Part shown: piece by piece, positions 55,466-63,859 of the stretch
How the letters are laid out: every line of letters begins with the position of its first letter
Numbering within the stretch: position 1 is the first letter of the stretch
Assembly: GCF_014495685.1 (NCBI RefSeq)
Contig: NZ_JACTVI010000003.1
Span: 124,001 to 188,000 of the forward strand
Direction of reading: 5' to 3'
Length of the DNA stretch: 64,000 nucleotides
DNA from: Streptomyces sp. TRM68367
GTDB taxonomy: Bacteria > Actinomycetota > Actinomycetes > Streptomycetales > Streptomycetaceae
Program-made: the position numbers and the translations under genes
The notes under the pieces: model-generated
Seen by the model: only the letters and a program-made list of their open reading frames with translations
Told to the model about the DNA's origin: nothing
Databases searched by the model: none

Positions 55466-56125
55466 ATGGAAATGGTCGGGACCGTGGGCACGGCCCCGCG
55501 GCCGGGTCTGCGGGAACGCAAGAAGCAGGCCACCCGGGACGCGCTGCTGCACGCCGCGCTCGAACTGTTCACCACGCGCGGGTACGAGCAGACGACCGCG
55601 GACGACATCGCCGAGGCCGTCGGCGTCTCGCAGCGCACCTTCTTCCGCTACTTCGCGAGCAAGGAGGAGACCGCGCTCTTCGTGCCCCGGCTCGCCGAAT
55701 CGCACTTCGTCGAGACCGTACGGACCCGCCCGCCCGGCGAGATCCCGCTGGAGGCGCTGCGCCGCGGGATCCTGGAGGGCTGGGACACCATCAACGAGGT
55801 CATCGAGCAGATCGTGCCGCTCGATCTGCACATGCGCCTGTACCGGGTGATCGAGTCGACACCCGCGCTGCTCGCCGCGCATCTGCGCCGCGCGGCGGAG
55901 CTGGAGGAGCAGCTGGCACGGATCATCGCCGACCGCGAGGGCCTCGATGTGGACGCCGATCCCCGGCCGCGGGTCCTGGTGGCCGTCTTCGGCGGAGTGG
56001 TCCGGGTCACGGAGCGGCTGTGGTCCACCGGGGACGACGACAGCCTCACGGCGCTGCGCGACCTCATGACCATGTACCTCGACCAGGTGGGCCCCGCACT
56101 GGCCGGGGGCTGGCGCACGGACTGA
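55466..56125 (+). CDS. TetR-family repressor, divergent from an MFS pump
   Basis: A 219-residue TetR protein. The DNA-binding helices are RDALLHAALELFTTRGYEQT and VGVSQRTFFRYFASKEE. The C-terminal domain has no recognised ligand motif. GGAGGAGGG precedes ATG 55466. The 112-bp gap to the MFS gene contains AGTCGxT..CTGACA-like direct repeats that may be its operator. Confidence 0.9.
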   Translation: MEMVGTVGTAPRPGLRERKKQATRDALLHAALELFTTRGYEQTTADDIAEAVGVSQRTFFRYFASKEETALFVPRLAESHFVETVRTRPPGEIPLEALRRGILEGWDTINEVIEQIVPLDLHMRLYRVIESTPALLAAHLRRAAELEEQLARIIADREGLDVDADPRPRVLVAVFGGVVRVTERLWSTGDDDSLTALRDLMTMYLDQVGPALAGGWRTD

Positions 56126-56235
56126 CCCGCCCCGGCGCGCCCGCCACAGTCCATCTCCTCGGCAGCGAGACCGAAACGTGATACCAGTCACTTGGCTAAC
56201 GCGAGACCCTCTCGTTCTCCTAGTGTGTCCTCCCA

Positions 56236-57453
56236 GTGACTTCCTTCGACACCTCCCCGCAACTGAACGTCTGGCGTGCACTGCTCGCGCTGGCCGTTGT
56301 GTTCGTGATGCTGGCGACCACCGGCTGGACCGCGCTGCGCACCCACCGGGGGCCGACGCCGCTGCAGGCCTCGCTCTCCGCCTGGGAGCACGGCCGGATC
56401 GACGGGCACCGGCTGCCGGACCCCGCCGTAGGCCCCTCGCGGCTGGCCCTGTTCTTCGCCTCCCTCACCGAGCGGCAGCGCGCGAATCTCGCCCGCAGCT
56501 ATCCGCTCGCGGTCGGCAACATGAACGGCGCCCCGGCCGGCCTGCGCTACCGCGCCAACCGCATCGCGCTCGAACAGGCCCGCCAGATCGAGCTGAAACG
56601 CATGCACGACAGCCGCCTCTCGCCCGACGGACAGCGCGAGGCGGGCCGCCGCATGCACCGCCTCGAGGCGCTGATGGCCCCCGGCCGGCACATCCTCGCC
56701 TTCAACCCGGAGGGGGCGGGCCGGATCGCCGAGGTGATCGGAAACCTGCGCACAGCCGAGCGCGTGTCCGTCGTCGTCCCTGGCGTCGACACCGACCTGC
56801 TCACCTTCCAGCGCACCGACCGCAAGTACACGGCGCCGGTCGGCATGGCCGAGGCCCTGTACGCGGCCGAGCGCACCGTGCGCCCCACGACGCGTACGGC
56901 CGTGATCGCCTGGGCCGACTACACGGCACCCAGCGGGGTGGGCATGGACGCGGCCACGGCGATGCGCGCCGAGAGCGGTGCCGTGCGGCTGAACGCGCTG
57001 GTGCGGGCGCTGCCCGGCGACGCGCCGGTCGCGCTGTTCTGCCACAGCTACGGCTCGGTGGTGTGCGGCATCGCCGCGCACACGCTGCCGGGCCGGGTGA
57101 CCGACATAGCGGTGGCCGGCAGCCCCGGCATGCGTGCGGAGAAGGTCTCCCAGCTGCGCACCTCCGCCCGGGTGTGGGCGATGCGGGACCGCGACGACTG
57201 GATCCAGGACGTGCCGTACCTGGAGGTCGGCGGGCTGGGCCACGGCGCCGACCCGGTGTCCTCCGGGTTCGGGGCGCGGGTGCTGTCGGCCGCGGGCGCG
57301 AAGGGGCACGCCGGATATTTCGAACCAGGTACGGCGAGTCTGCTGAACTTCGCCGAAATCGGAGTCGGCGCATACCGCTCGGTGCACTGCGAACGCGAAG
57401 ACGACGCCTGTCGCGCCGGTTTGTCCGGCGCGGCGGCGGCCGAACGCGCGTAG
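56236..57453 (+). CDS. DUF1023 alpha/beta-hydrolase, secreted or anchored
   Basis: A 405-residue protein. The N-terminal helix LALAVVFVMLATTGWTAL is a signal anchor. The hydrolase domain has VVVPGVDTDLLTF and the nucleophile elbow ALFCHSYGSVVCG (Ser about 272); the later GSPGMRAEKV and the C-terminal His region complete a probable triad. DUF1023 proteins are envelope esterases or lipases. GTG 56236 has no Shine-Dalgarno site; TAGTGT 9 bp upstream may be a -10 box. Confidence 0.8.
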   Translation: MTSFDTSPQLNVWRALLALAVVFVMLATTGWTALRTHRGPTPLQASLSAWEHGRIDGHRLPDPAVGPSRLALFFASLTERQRANLARSYPLAVGNMNGAPAGLRYRANRIALEQARQIELKRMHDSRLSPDGQREAGRRMHRLEALMAPGRHILAFNPEGAGRIAEVIGNLRTAERVSVVVPGVDTDLLTFQRTDRKYTAPVGMAEALYAAERTVRPTTRTAVIAWADYTAPSGVGMDAATAMRAESGAVRLNALVRALPGDAPVALFCHSYGSVVCGIAAHTLPGRVTDIAVAGSPGMRAEKVSQLRTSARVWAMRDRDDWIQDVPYLEVGGLGHGADPVSSGFGARVLSAAGAKGHAGYFEPGTASLLNFAEIGVGAYRSVHCEREDDACRAGLSGAAAAERA

Positions 57454-57519
57454 AAGCGGAGAAACTGCGGTTTGCGCGGGGAGGGGACGAAGAAGCGCGT
57501 GCCGCATACGATGAGCCGC

Positions 57520-58374
57520 ATGGGTGACGTACTGGCCGGATTTCATGCCGCCTGGGAGTTCGGGTCCGACTCCGTGCTCATCCGCTACGAACGGGGGATT
57601 CGAACACCTAAGCTGTTCCAGGCGCTGGGGGAACGCCGTGTCCCCCTGGAGGCGATCGCCGGGGTGACACTGGCGCCCGGCCGACGCGGCACGGTGGTGC
57701 TGCGGGTCGAGCCGCGGGCGGGTGCGGATCCGCTGATGGAGGCGGCGGCCGGGCAACTGAAGGAGAGCAGCGATCCGTACCGGCTGGTGATGCCGGCCGA
57801 GCGGGACACTCTCGCTGAGTATTACGCCGACGAGTTGCGGGCGCGGCTGACGGAGGCCGGGCCGGCGGAGCGGTTTCTGGTGGCGGCGCCGGAGGCACCG
57901 TTGTCGTTCAAGGCGTACGACGGAAAGGCGTCGTTCGACGGGTCGTCCGTGGCGTTCCGGTGGTTCTGGACCGGTGCCTCGTCGACGAAGTGGAAGGCGG
58001 GCGACCAGACGTTCGCGGTCGCCGACCTCAGTGGGGTGGAGTGGCGGTCCCCCGACGTGTTCGAGGGGTGTCTGCGGCTGGTACAGCGTGATGAGCCGAC
58101 GCCGGTGGCACAGGCAGCGCAGGCCGACCATGATCCGGCGTCGGTGGTGTTCGGGCTGGGGTACGGGGCGGTGCACGAGTCGCTGCCGTTCGCTGCGGCG
58201 GTGTTGGAGGCCGTGCGGTCGGCTGCGCCGGCTGCGGCCGTGTCGGCGGGGGTGCGGCAGGATCCCGCCGACATTGCCGAGCGGATTCGTCATCTTGGGG
58301 AGTTGCATCGGGCCGGGTTGGTGACCGATGAGGAGTTCTCTGCGAAGAAGGCGGAGTTGCTGGCAGAGCTTTAG
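57520..58374 (+). CDS. DUF4429 protein with C-terminal SHOCT domain
   Basis: A 284-residue protein. Two DUF4429 units (GDVLAGFHAAWEFGSDSVLI; LSFKAYDGKASFDGSSVAF) resemble a PH-like beta fold, and DIAERIRHLGELHRAGLVTD is a SHOCT motif. The protein is cytosolic or peripheral and of unknown function. ATG 57520 gives the conserved N-terminus; ATG 57511 is possible. The stop codon is shared with the end of a MITE-like element. Confidence 0.8.
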   Translation: MGDVLAGFHAAWEFGSDSVLIRYERGIRTPKLFQALGERRVPLEAIAGVTLAPGRRGTVVLRVEPRAGADPLMEAAAGQLKESSDPYRLVMPAERDTLAEYYADELRARLTEAGPAERFLVAAPEAPLSFKAYDGKASFDGSSVAFRWFWTGASSTKWKAGDQTFAVADLSGVEWRSPDVFEGCLRLVQRDEPTPVAQAAQADHDPASVVFGLGYGAVHESLPFAAAVLEAVRSAAPAAAVSAGVRQDPADIAERIRHLGELHRAGLVTDEEFSAKKAELLAEL

Positions 58375-58572
58375 GGGTCCTTGCACTATGAGCGCCCGAT
58401 TAGGTCGCGTGGTCTGGTGCCGTGCATCGCAAGGCGCCGGAGAGCCCTCGATGGGGGTGCACCCGCTCGAGCGGAGCCGAGAGTGGGGGAGGAGCTACTA
58501 GGGCTTTTCGGCAACGCGGCGAGGTGCGGTGCCAGGCCGCGCGACCCGGGCGGGCATAGTGCAAGGACCCCT
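58373..58572. mobile_element. MITE-like palindromic element
   Basis: A 200-bp element with 18-bp perfect terminal inverted repeats, AGGGGTCCTTGCACTATG (58373-58390) and its complement at 58555-58572. The arms extend inward with some mismatches (for example GGTCGCGTGGTCTGG against GGTCGCGCGGCCTGG), so most of it can fold back. The centre carries the GCTCGAGCGGAG hairpin repeat also found in the StiP gene. No transposase is inside. Its left end is within the stop codon of the DUF4429 gene. Confidence 0.75.
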
Positions 58573-58687
58573 TAGCGGTTGCGTCTGCCTGATTATCGCC
58601 GTTGGCGGGTGCGGGTTGTGGTGGGCTGGTCGCGCACACGCGGCGGAGCCGCATGTCGATACGGCCCCGCGCCCCTGCGGGGCGCTT

Positions 58688-59704
58688 CTACTCCCGCCCC
58701 GCAGATGCGAACCGCATGTCTGCGTACCTGTCTCCTGCGACCTGTGTCGCTATGGGATCCAGCAACGACAGTTCCTCGTCCGTCAGGACGATCCGGGCCG
58801 CCGCTGCGTTTTCCTCCACACGGGTCGGCTTGCGCGTGCCCGGGATCGGGATGACCGGGAGGTTCTGGAGGGTTGCCCGCTGGTGGACCCACGCCAGGGC
58901 TACCTGGCCGAGAGAGGCGCCGTGGGACTCGGCGACGGACCTGATCGGTTCCAGCAACGCGGCGTTCGCGGTGGCGTTGTCGCCGGTGAAGCGGGGCTGC
59001 TGGCGGCGGAAGTCGTCGGGGGTCAGGTCCTTGTCGGCGTTCACGAAGGAGCCGGTGAGGAAGCCGCGGCCGAGCGGGGAGTACGGCACCAGGGCGACGC
59101 CCAGTTCGCGTGCGGCCGGTACGACCTTCGCCTCGATGTCCCGGCTGAACAGCGACCACTCCGACTGCACGGCGGCGATGGGGTGCACGGCGTGCGCGGA
59201 CCGGAGTTCGTCGGCCGTGACCTCGCTCAGGCCGAGGTGCTTGACCTTGCCCTCGCGGACCAGGTCCGCCATGGTGCCGACGGTCTCCTCGATCGGCACG
59301 TTCACATCGCGCCGGTGCATGTAGTAGAGGTCGATCACGTCGACGTCCAGGCGCTGAAGGCTCGCCTCGACGGCCTGGCGTATGTACGGCGGGTCGTTGC
59401 AGATGGTCCGCTTCGTCGGGTCGACGTGATCCAGGGAGAGGGCGAACTTGGTCGCGATGAGGACCTCGTCGCGATGCGCCCTGAGGAACGGCGACAGGAA
59501 CTTCTCGTTCTCGCCGAACCCGTAGACGTCCGCCGTGTCGTACAGCGTGACGCCCAGTTCCAGTGCCCGCTCCAGGGTGGCGCGCGACTCCTTCTCATCC
59601 GCCGGGCCGTAGGCGAAGCTCATGCCCATGCAGCCGAGGCCCTGTACGCCCACCTCGGGGCCGGCCTCGCCCAGTCGTGCGGTGGTGATCCTGCCGTTCG
59701 TCAT
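58688..59704 (-). CDS. Aldo/keto reductase
   Basis: A 338-residue AKR with a TIM barrel. The active-site residues are in DTADVYGFGENEKFL (Asp, Tyr), VLIATKFAL (Lys) and LYYMHRRD (His). The NADPH loop VPIPGTRKPTRVEENAAA lies near 290. It reduces aldehydes or quinones with NADPH. The ATG overlaps the MerR stop (ATGA), so the two are translated together. It is probably induced by a MerR ligand. Confidence 0.93.
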   Translation of the reverse strand: MTNGRITTARLGEAGPEVGVQGLGCMGMSFAYGPADEKESRATLERALELGVTLYDTADVYGFGENEKFLSPFLRAHRDEVLIATKFALSLDHVDPTKRTICNDPPYIRQAVEASLQRLDVDVIDLYYMHRRDVNVPIEETVGTMADLVREGKVKHLGLSEVTADELRSAHAVHPIAAVQSEWSLFSRDIEAKVVPAARELGVALVPYSPLGRGFLTGSFVNADKDLTPDDFRRQQPRFTGDNATANAALLEPIRSVAESHGASLGQVALAWVHQRATLQNLPVIPIPGTRKPTRVEENAAAARIVLTDEELSLLDPIATQVAGDRYADMRFASAGRE

Positions 59705-60165
59705 CGGGACCTCTCCGACGCCAGGGCGCGCCCGGCGTCCGCGTAGAAGCTGATCTTTCGGTCGAGCACGGCGAGCGTGTCCTGGAGTTCGGCGATCCTC
59801 GTCAGCACGTCCTCCCGGGTCGCTTTCAGCAGTTCGAAGCGCTCACCGTAGGTGTGGTCGCCCTCGCGCACGAGTTCCGCGTACCGGACCATGTCCGCGA
59901 CCGGCATGCCGGTCAGGCGGAGCTTGCCGACGAGGGCGAGCCAGTCGAGGTCGCGGTTGCTGTAGCGGCGCTGGCCGGTGTGGGACCGGTCGATGTGCGG
60001 CATCAGCCCGATGCGCTCGTACCAGCGCAGGGTGTGCGCCGTCAGGCCGGTGAGGGCGGCGACCTCGCTGATCGTGTAGCTGTCCTGGCCGTCCGGTCGC
60101 CGGTCGCCCTGCAGCGGTACGGCACAACTGTCTGTCCTGGTGGCCGTTGTCTCCGTCACCGTCAT
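59701..60165 (-). CDS. MerR-family regulator
   Basis: A 154-residue MerR regulator. The winged helix is TISEVAALTGLTAHTLRWYERIG with the Arg-Tyr-Tyr wing YSNRDLDWLALVGKLRLTG. A dimerisation coiled coil follows (LLKATREDVLTRIAELQDTL). The C-terminus lacks cysteines, so an organic effector rather than a metal is likely. ATG 60165 lies 8 bp after the -10 box; GTG 60171 is also possible. It probably controls its own operon with the reductase. Confidence 0.9.
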   Translation of the reverse strand: MTVTETTATRTDSCAVPLQGDRRPDGQDSYTISEVAALTGLTAHTLRWYERIGLMPHIDRSHTGQRRYSNRDLDWLALVGKLRLTGMPVADMVRYAELVREGDHTYGERFELLKATREDVLTRIAELQDTLAVLDRKISFYADAGRALASERSR

Positions 60166-60182
60166 GGTCACAACGCTAGGAC

Positions 60183-60200
60183 CTTGGAGTGCACTCCAAG
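60183..60200 (-). promoter_or_regulatory. MerR-type operator/promoter
   Basis: The perfect 18-bp palindrome CTTGGAGTGCACTCCAAG sits in the spacer of a promoter reading TTGCTT-N19-TAGCGT on the minus strand. The 19-bp spacer is the hallmark of MerR-activated promoters, which need DNA twisting for transcription. Confidence 0.8.
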
Positions 60201-60263
60201 CAAACGAAAGCGGTAAGAAATTGGCGGGACGCGGCGTGATCCGGATGGCTAGCGTACGGGGGC

Positions 60264-60734
60264 ATGAGTCTCGTACGTCGTGCCGTACCCGAGGACGCCG
60301 GGGAAGTGCTGCGTCTGCGTCAGGTGATGATCGATGCGATGGCGGGGGCCGCCGGCGCCGCCGACTGGCACGCGGAGTCCCTGCCCACGCTGACGGCGGA
60401 GCTGGCGGATCCGGACGGGGACTTCGCGGCGTTCGTCGTGGACCATCCGGAACGGCCGGGGGCGCTGGCAGCGCTGGTGGCGGGGACGCTGGAGTACCGG
60501 ATCGGGCGGGCCGGCCATCCGCGGGGGCGGGACGGGTACGTGTTCAGCGTCGCGACGGATCCGGAGGTCCGGCGGCGCGGGTACGCGCGCGCGTGCATGG
60601 AGGAGCTGCTCCGGTGGTTCCGTGACCGGGGCGCCGGCAAGATCGACCTGCACGCGTCCGCCGCGGCGGAGCCGCTGTACGCGTCGCTGGGCTTCGTACG
60701 CAAGCCGGACCCCTCGATGCGGCTGGTGCTGTGA
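60264..60734 (+). CDS. GNAT-family N-acetyltransferase
   Basis: A 156-residue GNAT protein. The acetyl-CoA loop is VATDPEVRRRGYARACMEEL (R/Q-x-x-G-x-G/A) near residue 100, and KIDLHASAAAEPLYASLGF is motif B. The substrate is unknown. The start ATG has no strong Shine-Dalgarno site. Confidence 0.85.
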   Translation: MSLVRRAVPEDAGEVLRLRQVMIDAMAGAAGAADWHAESLPTLTAELADPDGDFAAFVVDHPERPGALAALVAGTLEYRIGRAGHPRGRDGYVFSVATDPEVRRRGYARACMEELLRWFRDRGAGKIDLHASAAAEPLYASLGFVRKPDPSMRLVL

Positions 60735-60753
60735 GCCGCTTAGGCTCGACGGC

Positions 60754-61575
60754 ATGTCCTTGAAGAGCCTCGCGTTGATCGAGAACTGGCCGGTTTCCGC
60801 TGCCGCGGCGGGTGTCGTACGGGCCGACGGGACCGTTGCGGGTACGCAGGGGGCGATCGGGCAGCGCTTTGCGCTGGCGTCGGTCACCAAGCCGCTCGCG
60901 GCGTATGCGGTGCTCGTCGCGTACGAGGAGGGGGCGATCGAGCTCGACGAGCCGGCCGGACCGGAGGGGGCGACGGTACGGCATCTGCTCGCGCACACCT
61001 CGGGGCTGGCGTTCGACGAGCACCGGGTGATGGCGGCGCCCGGGGAGCGGCGGCTGTACTCCAACGCCGGGTTCGAGCAGTTGGCGGACCATGTGGCGAA
61101 GGCCGCGGAGATGCCGTTCGGGGAGTATCTGCGGCAGGCGGTGCTGGAGCCGTTGGGGATGGGGGCGACGTCGCTGGAGGGGTCGGCGGCGAAGGACGGG
61201 GTGTCGACGGTTGAGGATCTGCTGCGGTTCGCGGCGGAGGTTCAGGCGCCGCGGTTGCTGGATCCGCGTACGGTCGGCGAGGCGACGAGTGTGCAGTATC
61301 CCGGGACGAAGGGGGTGCTGCCGGGGTACGGGCACCAGAATCCGAACGACTGGGGGCTCGGGTTCGAGATCCGGGACTCCAAGTCGCCGCACTGGACGGG
61401 GAGTTCGTCGTCACCTCGGACATTCGGCCACTTCGGGCAGTCCGGTACGTTCTTGTGGATCGACCCTGACGCGGGGGCGGCATGTGTGGCGCTGACGGAT
61501 CGGGCGTTCGGGGCCTGGGCGGTTGAGGTGTGGCCGGTACTGACGGATGCGGTGCTGGCCCAGTTGCGGGGCTGA
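60754..61575 (+). CDS. Serine hydrolase of the beta-lactamase/DD-peptidase family
   Basis: A 273-residue family S12 enzyme. SVTK (in ALASVTKPLAAY, about residue 45) is the nucleophile SxxK, YSNAGFEQLA is the YxN box, and FGHFGQSGTF is the HxG-like third box. There is no signal peptide, so it is probably a cytoplasmic esterase or peptidase rather than a secreted beta-lactamase. It is 19 bp downstream of the GNAT gene and may be co-transcribed. Confidence 0.85.
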   Translation: MSLKSLALIENWPVSAAAAGVVRADGTVAGTQGAIGQRFALASVTKPLAAYAVLVAYEEGAIELDEPAGPEGATVRHLLAHTSGLAFDEHRVMAAPGERRLYSNAGFEQLADHVAKAAEMPFGEYLRQAVLEPLGMGATSLEGSAAKDGVSTVEDLLRFAAEVQAPRLLDPRTVGEATSVQYPGTKGVLPGYGHQNPNDWGLGFEIRDSKSPHWTGSSSSPRTFGHFGQSGTFLWIDPDAGAACVALTDRAFGAWAVEVWPVLTDAVLAQLRG

Positions 61576-61645
61576 CGTCGGCTGGTCCGACCCCCGCTGT
61601 CGCCCTTCGGCCTCGTCCTCAAGCGCCGGACGGGCTGATGTGTCG

Positions 61646-62296
61646 TTAGGTCATCTCCCACATCAGGAGTTCCGTCTCCGTCACCCCCACCGCCTCCAGG
61701 TCCTTCGTGGCTGTGAGGCGGGCCGCGTCGCCGGGCCCGAGGGAGGTGGTGTTCAGGTGGAGGGCGCCGCGGACGACGTGGAGGTAGACGTGGGGAGCGT
61801 CAGGGATCGCTGTGCGTTCGCCGGGGGTCAGGCGGCGTACGTGGAGCATCGCGCCCGCTTCGGGGACCGCGTACGGCGTGGAGTCGGCGATGCCGTGGAC
61901 GATCTCGTAGGACGGGGTGCCGCCGGGGTCCAGGGGGGCCAGCCACATCTGCACGAAGGTCAGGGGCGCGCCGGTGTCGTTGCGCTCGACGTGGCGGACC
62001 CCGGAGGCGGAGCTCAGGCGCTGCACGTCGCCGGGGCGTACCCGGGTCTCGTGGCCGGTGGAGTCGCGGTGGGTCAGCTCGCCCTCGACCACCCAGGTCA
62101 CGATCTCGGTGTGGCTGTGCGGGTGTTCGTCGAAGCCGGCGCCGGGAGCGAGCCGCTCCTCGTTGCAGGCGATCACCGCACCGAAGCGGAGGTTGTCGGG
62201 GTCGTAGTGGGGGCCGAAGGAGAAGGCGTGCCACGACTCGATCCCGGCCGCCCGGTCGCCGCCCTGGTAGCGCTCGTCCGCGCGCCGTACGTCCAT
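61646..62296 (-). CDS. Pirin-family protein
   Basis: A 216-residue bicupin. HPHSHTEIVTWVVEGEL carries the metal-binding histidines (His-x-His and Glu) of pirins, and FGPHYDPDNLRFGAV is the preceding conserved loop. Many pirins have quercetin dioxygenase activity or act on redox signalling. The start is taken as ATG 62296; a GTG a few codons upstream is possible. It is convergent with the serine hydrolase gene. Confidence 0.88.
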   Translation of the reverse strand: MDVRRADERYQGGDRAAGIESWHAFSFGPHYDPDNLRFGAVIACNEERLAPGAGFDEHPHSHTEIVTWVVEGELTHRDSTGHETRVRPGDVQRLSSASGVRHVERNDTGAPLTFVQMWLAPLDPGGTPSYEIVHGIADSTPYAVPEAGAMLHVRRLTPGERTAIPDAPHVYLHVVRGALHLNTTSLGPGDAARLTATKDLEAVGVTETELLMWEMT

Positions 62297-62404
62297 CACG
62301 AGCACCACGGTAGCCCTGTCCGGCAGCCGGCCCCGGCGGACGGCACGGGCCCACCAAGGTCCACTGTCCCAAGGACACCGGCCGCGAGGGAGCCGAAGGG
62401 GCGC

Positions 62405-62472
62405 GCCGGTGTCGAGAGGGCGAACGCGCGGAGGCCCGAAGGGTCGAGCACGATCGCCCTCTCGACACCGGC
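62405..62472. promoter_or_regulatory. 19-bp perfect inverted repeat between pirin and fasR
   Basis: GCCGGTGTCGAGAGGGCGA (62405-62423) and its complement at 62454-62472 enclose 30 nt. The two genes are divergent, so it is not a read-through terminator for either. It could be a cruciform-forming operator or the remnant of an inserted repeat. Confidence 0.6.
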
Positions 62473-62554
62473 TGAGGCGCCTCGCAGGCGACCGAGCCAT
62501 CAAGCACAGCCCCGGCGACGCACACCCCCGTCCCGATAAGGCAGTCTTGTCCCC

Positions 62555-63760
62555 GTGCCTGAACCCGAAACCAGCAAGAGCCGAGCCGCAGCGCACGCCG
62601 CCCATCCGCACTCCGCGACGCTGAAGCGGCTGGAGAAGTCGTCCGGATCCCTCGCCGCGCAGGCCATCGCGCGGATGGACGAGACGCTGCCCTGGTACCG
62701 GGCCATGCCGCCGGAGAACCGATCCTGGATCGGGCTGGTCGCACAGGCCGGTATCGCGGCGTTCACGGAGTGGTTCCGGCACCCCGACGCCCCGCAGGCC
62801 ATCTCCACGGACGTGTTCGGCACCGCGCCGCGCGAGCTGACCCGGGCCATCACGCTGCGGCAGACCGTCGAGATGGTGCGCACCACCATCGAGGTCATGG
62901 AGAGCGCGATCGACGAGGTCGCGGCCCCGGGCGACGAGGGCGTGCTGCGCGAGGCGCTGCTCGTGTACGCGCGGGAGATCGCCTTCGCGACCGCCCAGGT
63001 GTACGCCCAGGCCGCCGAGGCACGCGGCGCCTGGGACGCGCGGCTGGAGTCGCTGGTCGTGAACGCCGTGCTGAGCGGGGAGGCAGACGAGGGGGCCGTG
63101 TCCCGGGCCGCCGCCCTCGGATGGAACTCGCCGGAACATGTGTGCGTGGTGCTCGGGACCGCGCCCGACGGTGACAGCGAGCTGACCGTCGAGGCCATCC
63201 GGCGCGCCGCGCGGCACGCCAAGCTCCAGGTGCTCACCGGCGTACTCGGGGACCGGCTCGTGGTCATCGCGGGCGGCAGCGACAACCCGCTGACCGTGGC
63301 CAAGTCGCTGATCGGACCGTTCGCGACGGGGCCGGTCGTGGCGGGCCCGGTGGTGCCGGACCTGCAGGCCGCGACCCGCTCCGCGCAGGCCGCCGCGGCC
63401 GGGCTCAAGGCGTGTTCTGCCTGGCAGGACGCCCCGCGGCCGGTGCTGGCGGACGATCTGCTGCCGGAGCGCGCGATCGCCGGTGACCCCTCGGCCCGTG
63501 AGCAGCTGGTGGAGGAGATCTACAGACCGCTGGAGGATGCGGGGGCCGCGCTCCTGGAGACCCTCAGCGTCTACTTGGAACAGGCGAGCAGCCTGGAGGG
63601 CGCCGCCCGGATGCTGTTCGTCCATCCCAACACCGTGCGCTACCGGCTCCGACGTGTGACTGACGTCACCGGCTGGTCGCCCTCCGACGTACGGTCGGCG
63701 TTCACGCTGCGGATCGCGCTGATCCTGGGGCGTCTGGCCGACGGGGATCTGCAACCTTAG
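62555..63760 (+). CDS. fasR: FasR, PucR/CdaR-type activator of fatty-acid synthesis
   Basis: A 401-residue regulator. The C-terminal helix-turn-helix is of PucR type (SSLEGAARMLFVHPNTVRYR, then LRRVTDVTGW), with a central GGDEF-like/PucR domain (residues 150-280). In S. coelicolor the FasR protein in this position activates the fabD-fabH-acpP-fabF operon. The next gene here is fabD. GTG 62555 has no Shine-Dalgarno site, so translation may be leaderless. Confidence 0.92.
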   Translation: MPEPETSKSRAAAHAAHPHSATLKRLEKSSGSLAAQAIARMDETLPWYRAMPPENRSWIGLVAQAGIAAFTEWFRHPDAPQAISTDVFGTAPRELTRAITLRQTVEMVRTTIEVMESAIDEVAAPGDEGVLREALLVYAREIAFATAQVYAQAAEARGAWDARLESLVVNAVLSGEADEGAVSRAAALGWNSPEHVCVVLGTAPDGDSELTVEAIRRAARHAKLQVLTGVLGDRLVVIAGGSDNPLTVAKSLIGPFATGPVVAGPVVPDLQAATRSAQAAAAGLKACSAWQDAPRPVLADDLLPERAIAGDPSAREQLVEEIYRPLEDAGAALLETLSVYLEQASSLEGAARMLFVHPNTVRYRLRRVTDVTGWSPSDVRSAFTLRIALILGRLADGDLQP

Positions 63761-63772
63761 GCTTGGGCCGTC

Positions 63773-63793
63773 TTTTGTCGGGGGCCCACAAAA
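63773..63793. promoter_or_regulatory. Inverted repeat upstream of fabD
   Basis: TTTTGT-CGGGGGCCC-ACAAAA lies between fasR and fabD, about 67 bp from the fabD start. It is AT-rich at the arms, unlike its surroundings, and is a candidate FasR operator. Confidence 0.55.
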
Positions 63794-63859
63794 CCCCTTC
63801 GTGTTCTTCGTCCCTGTCCCCACGGGCGGCTCCGGCCGTCCACAAGAGAGAGTGTGAGA

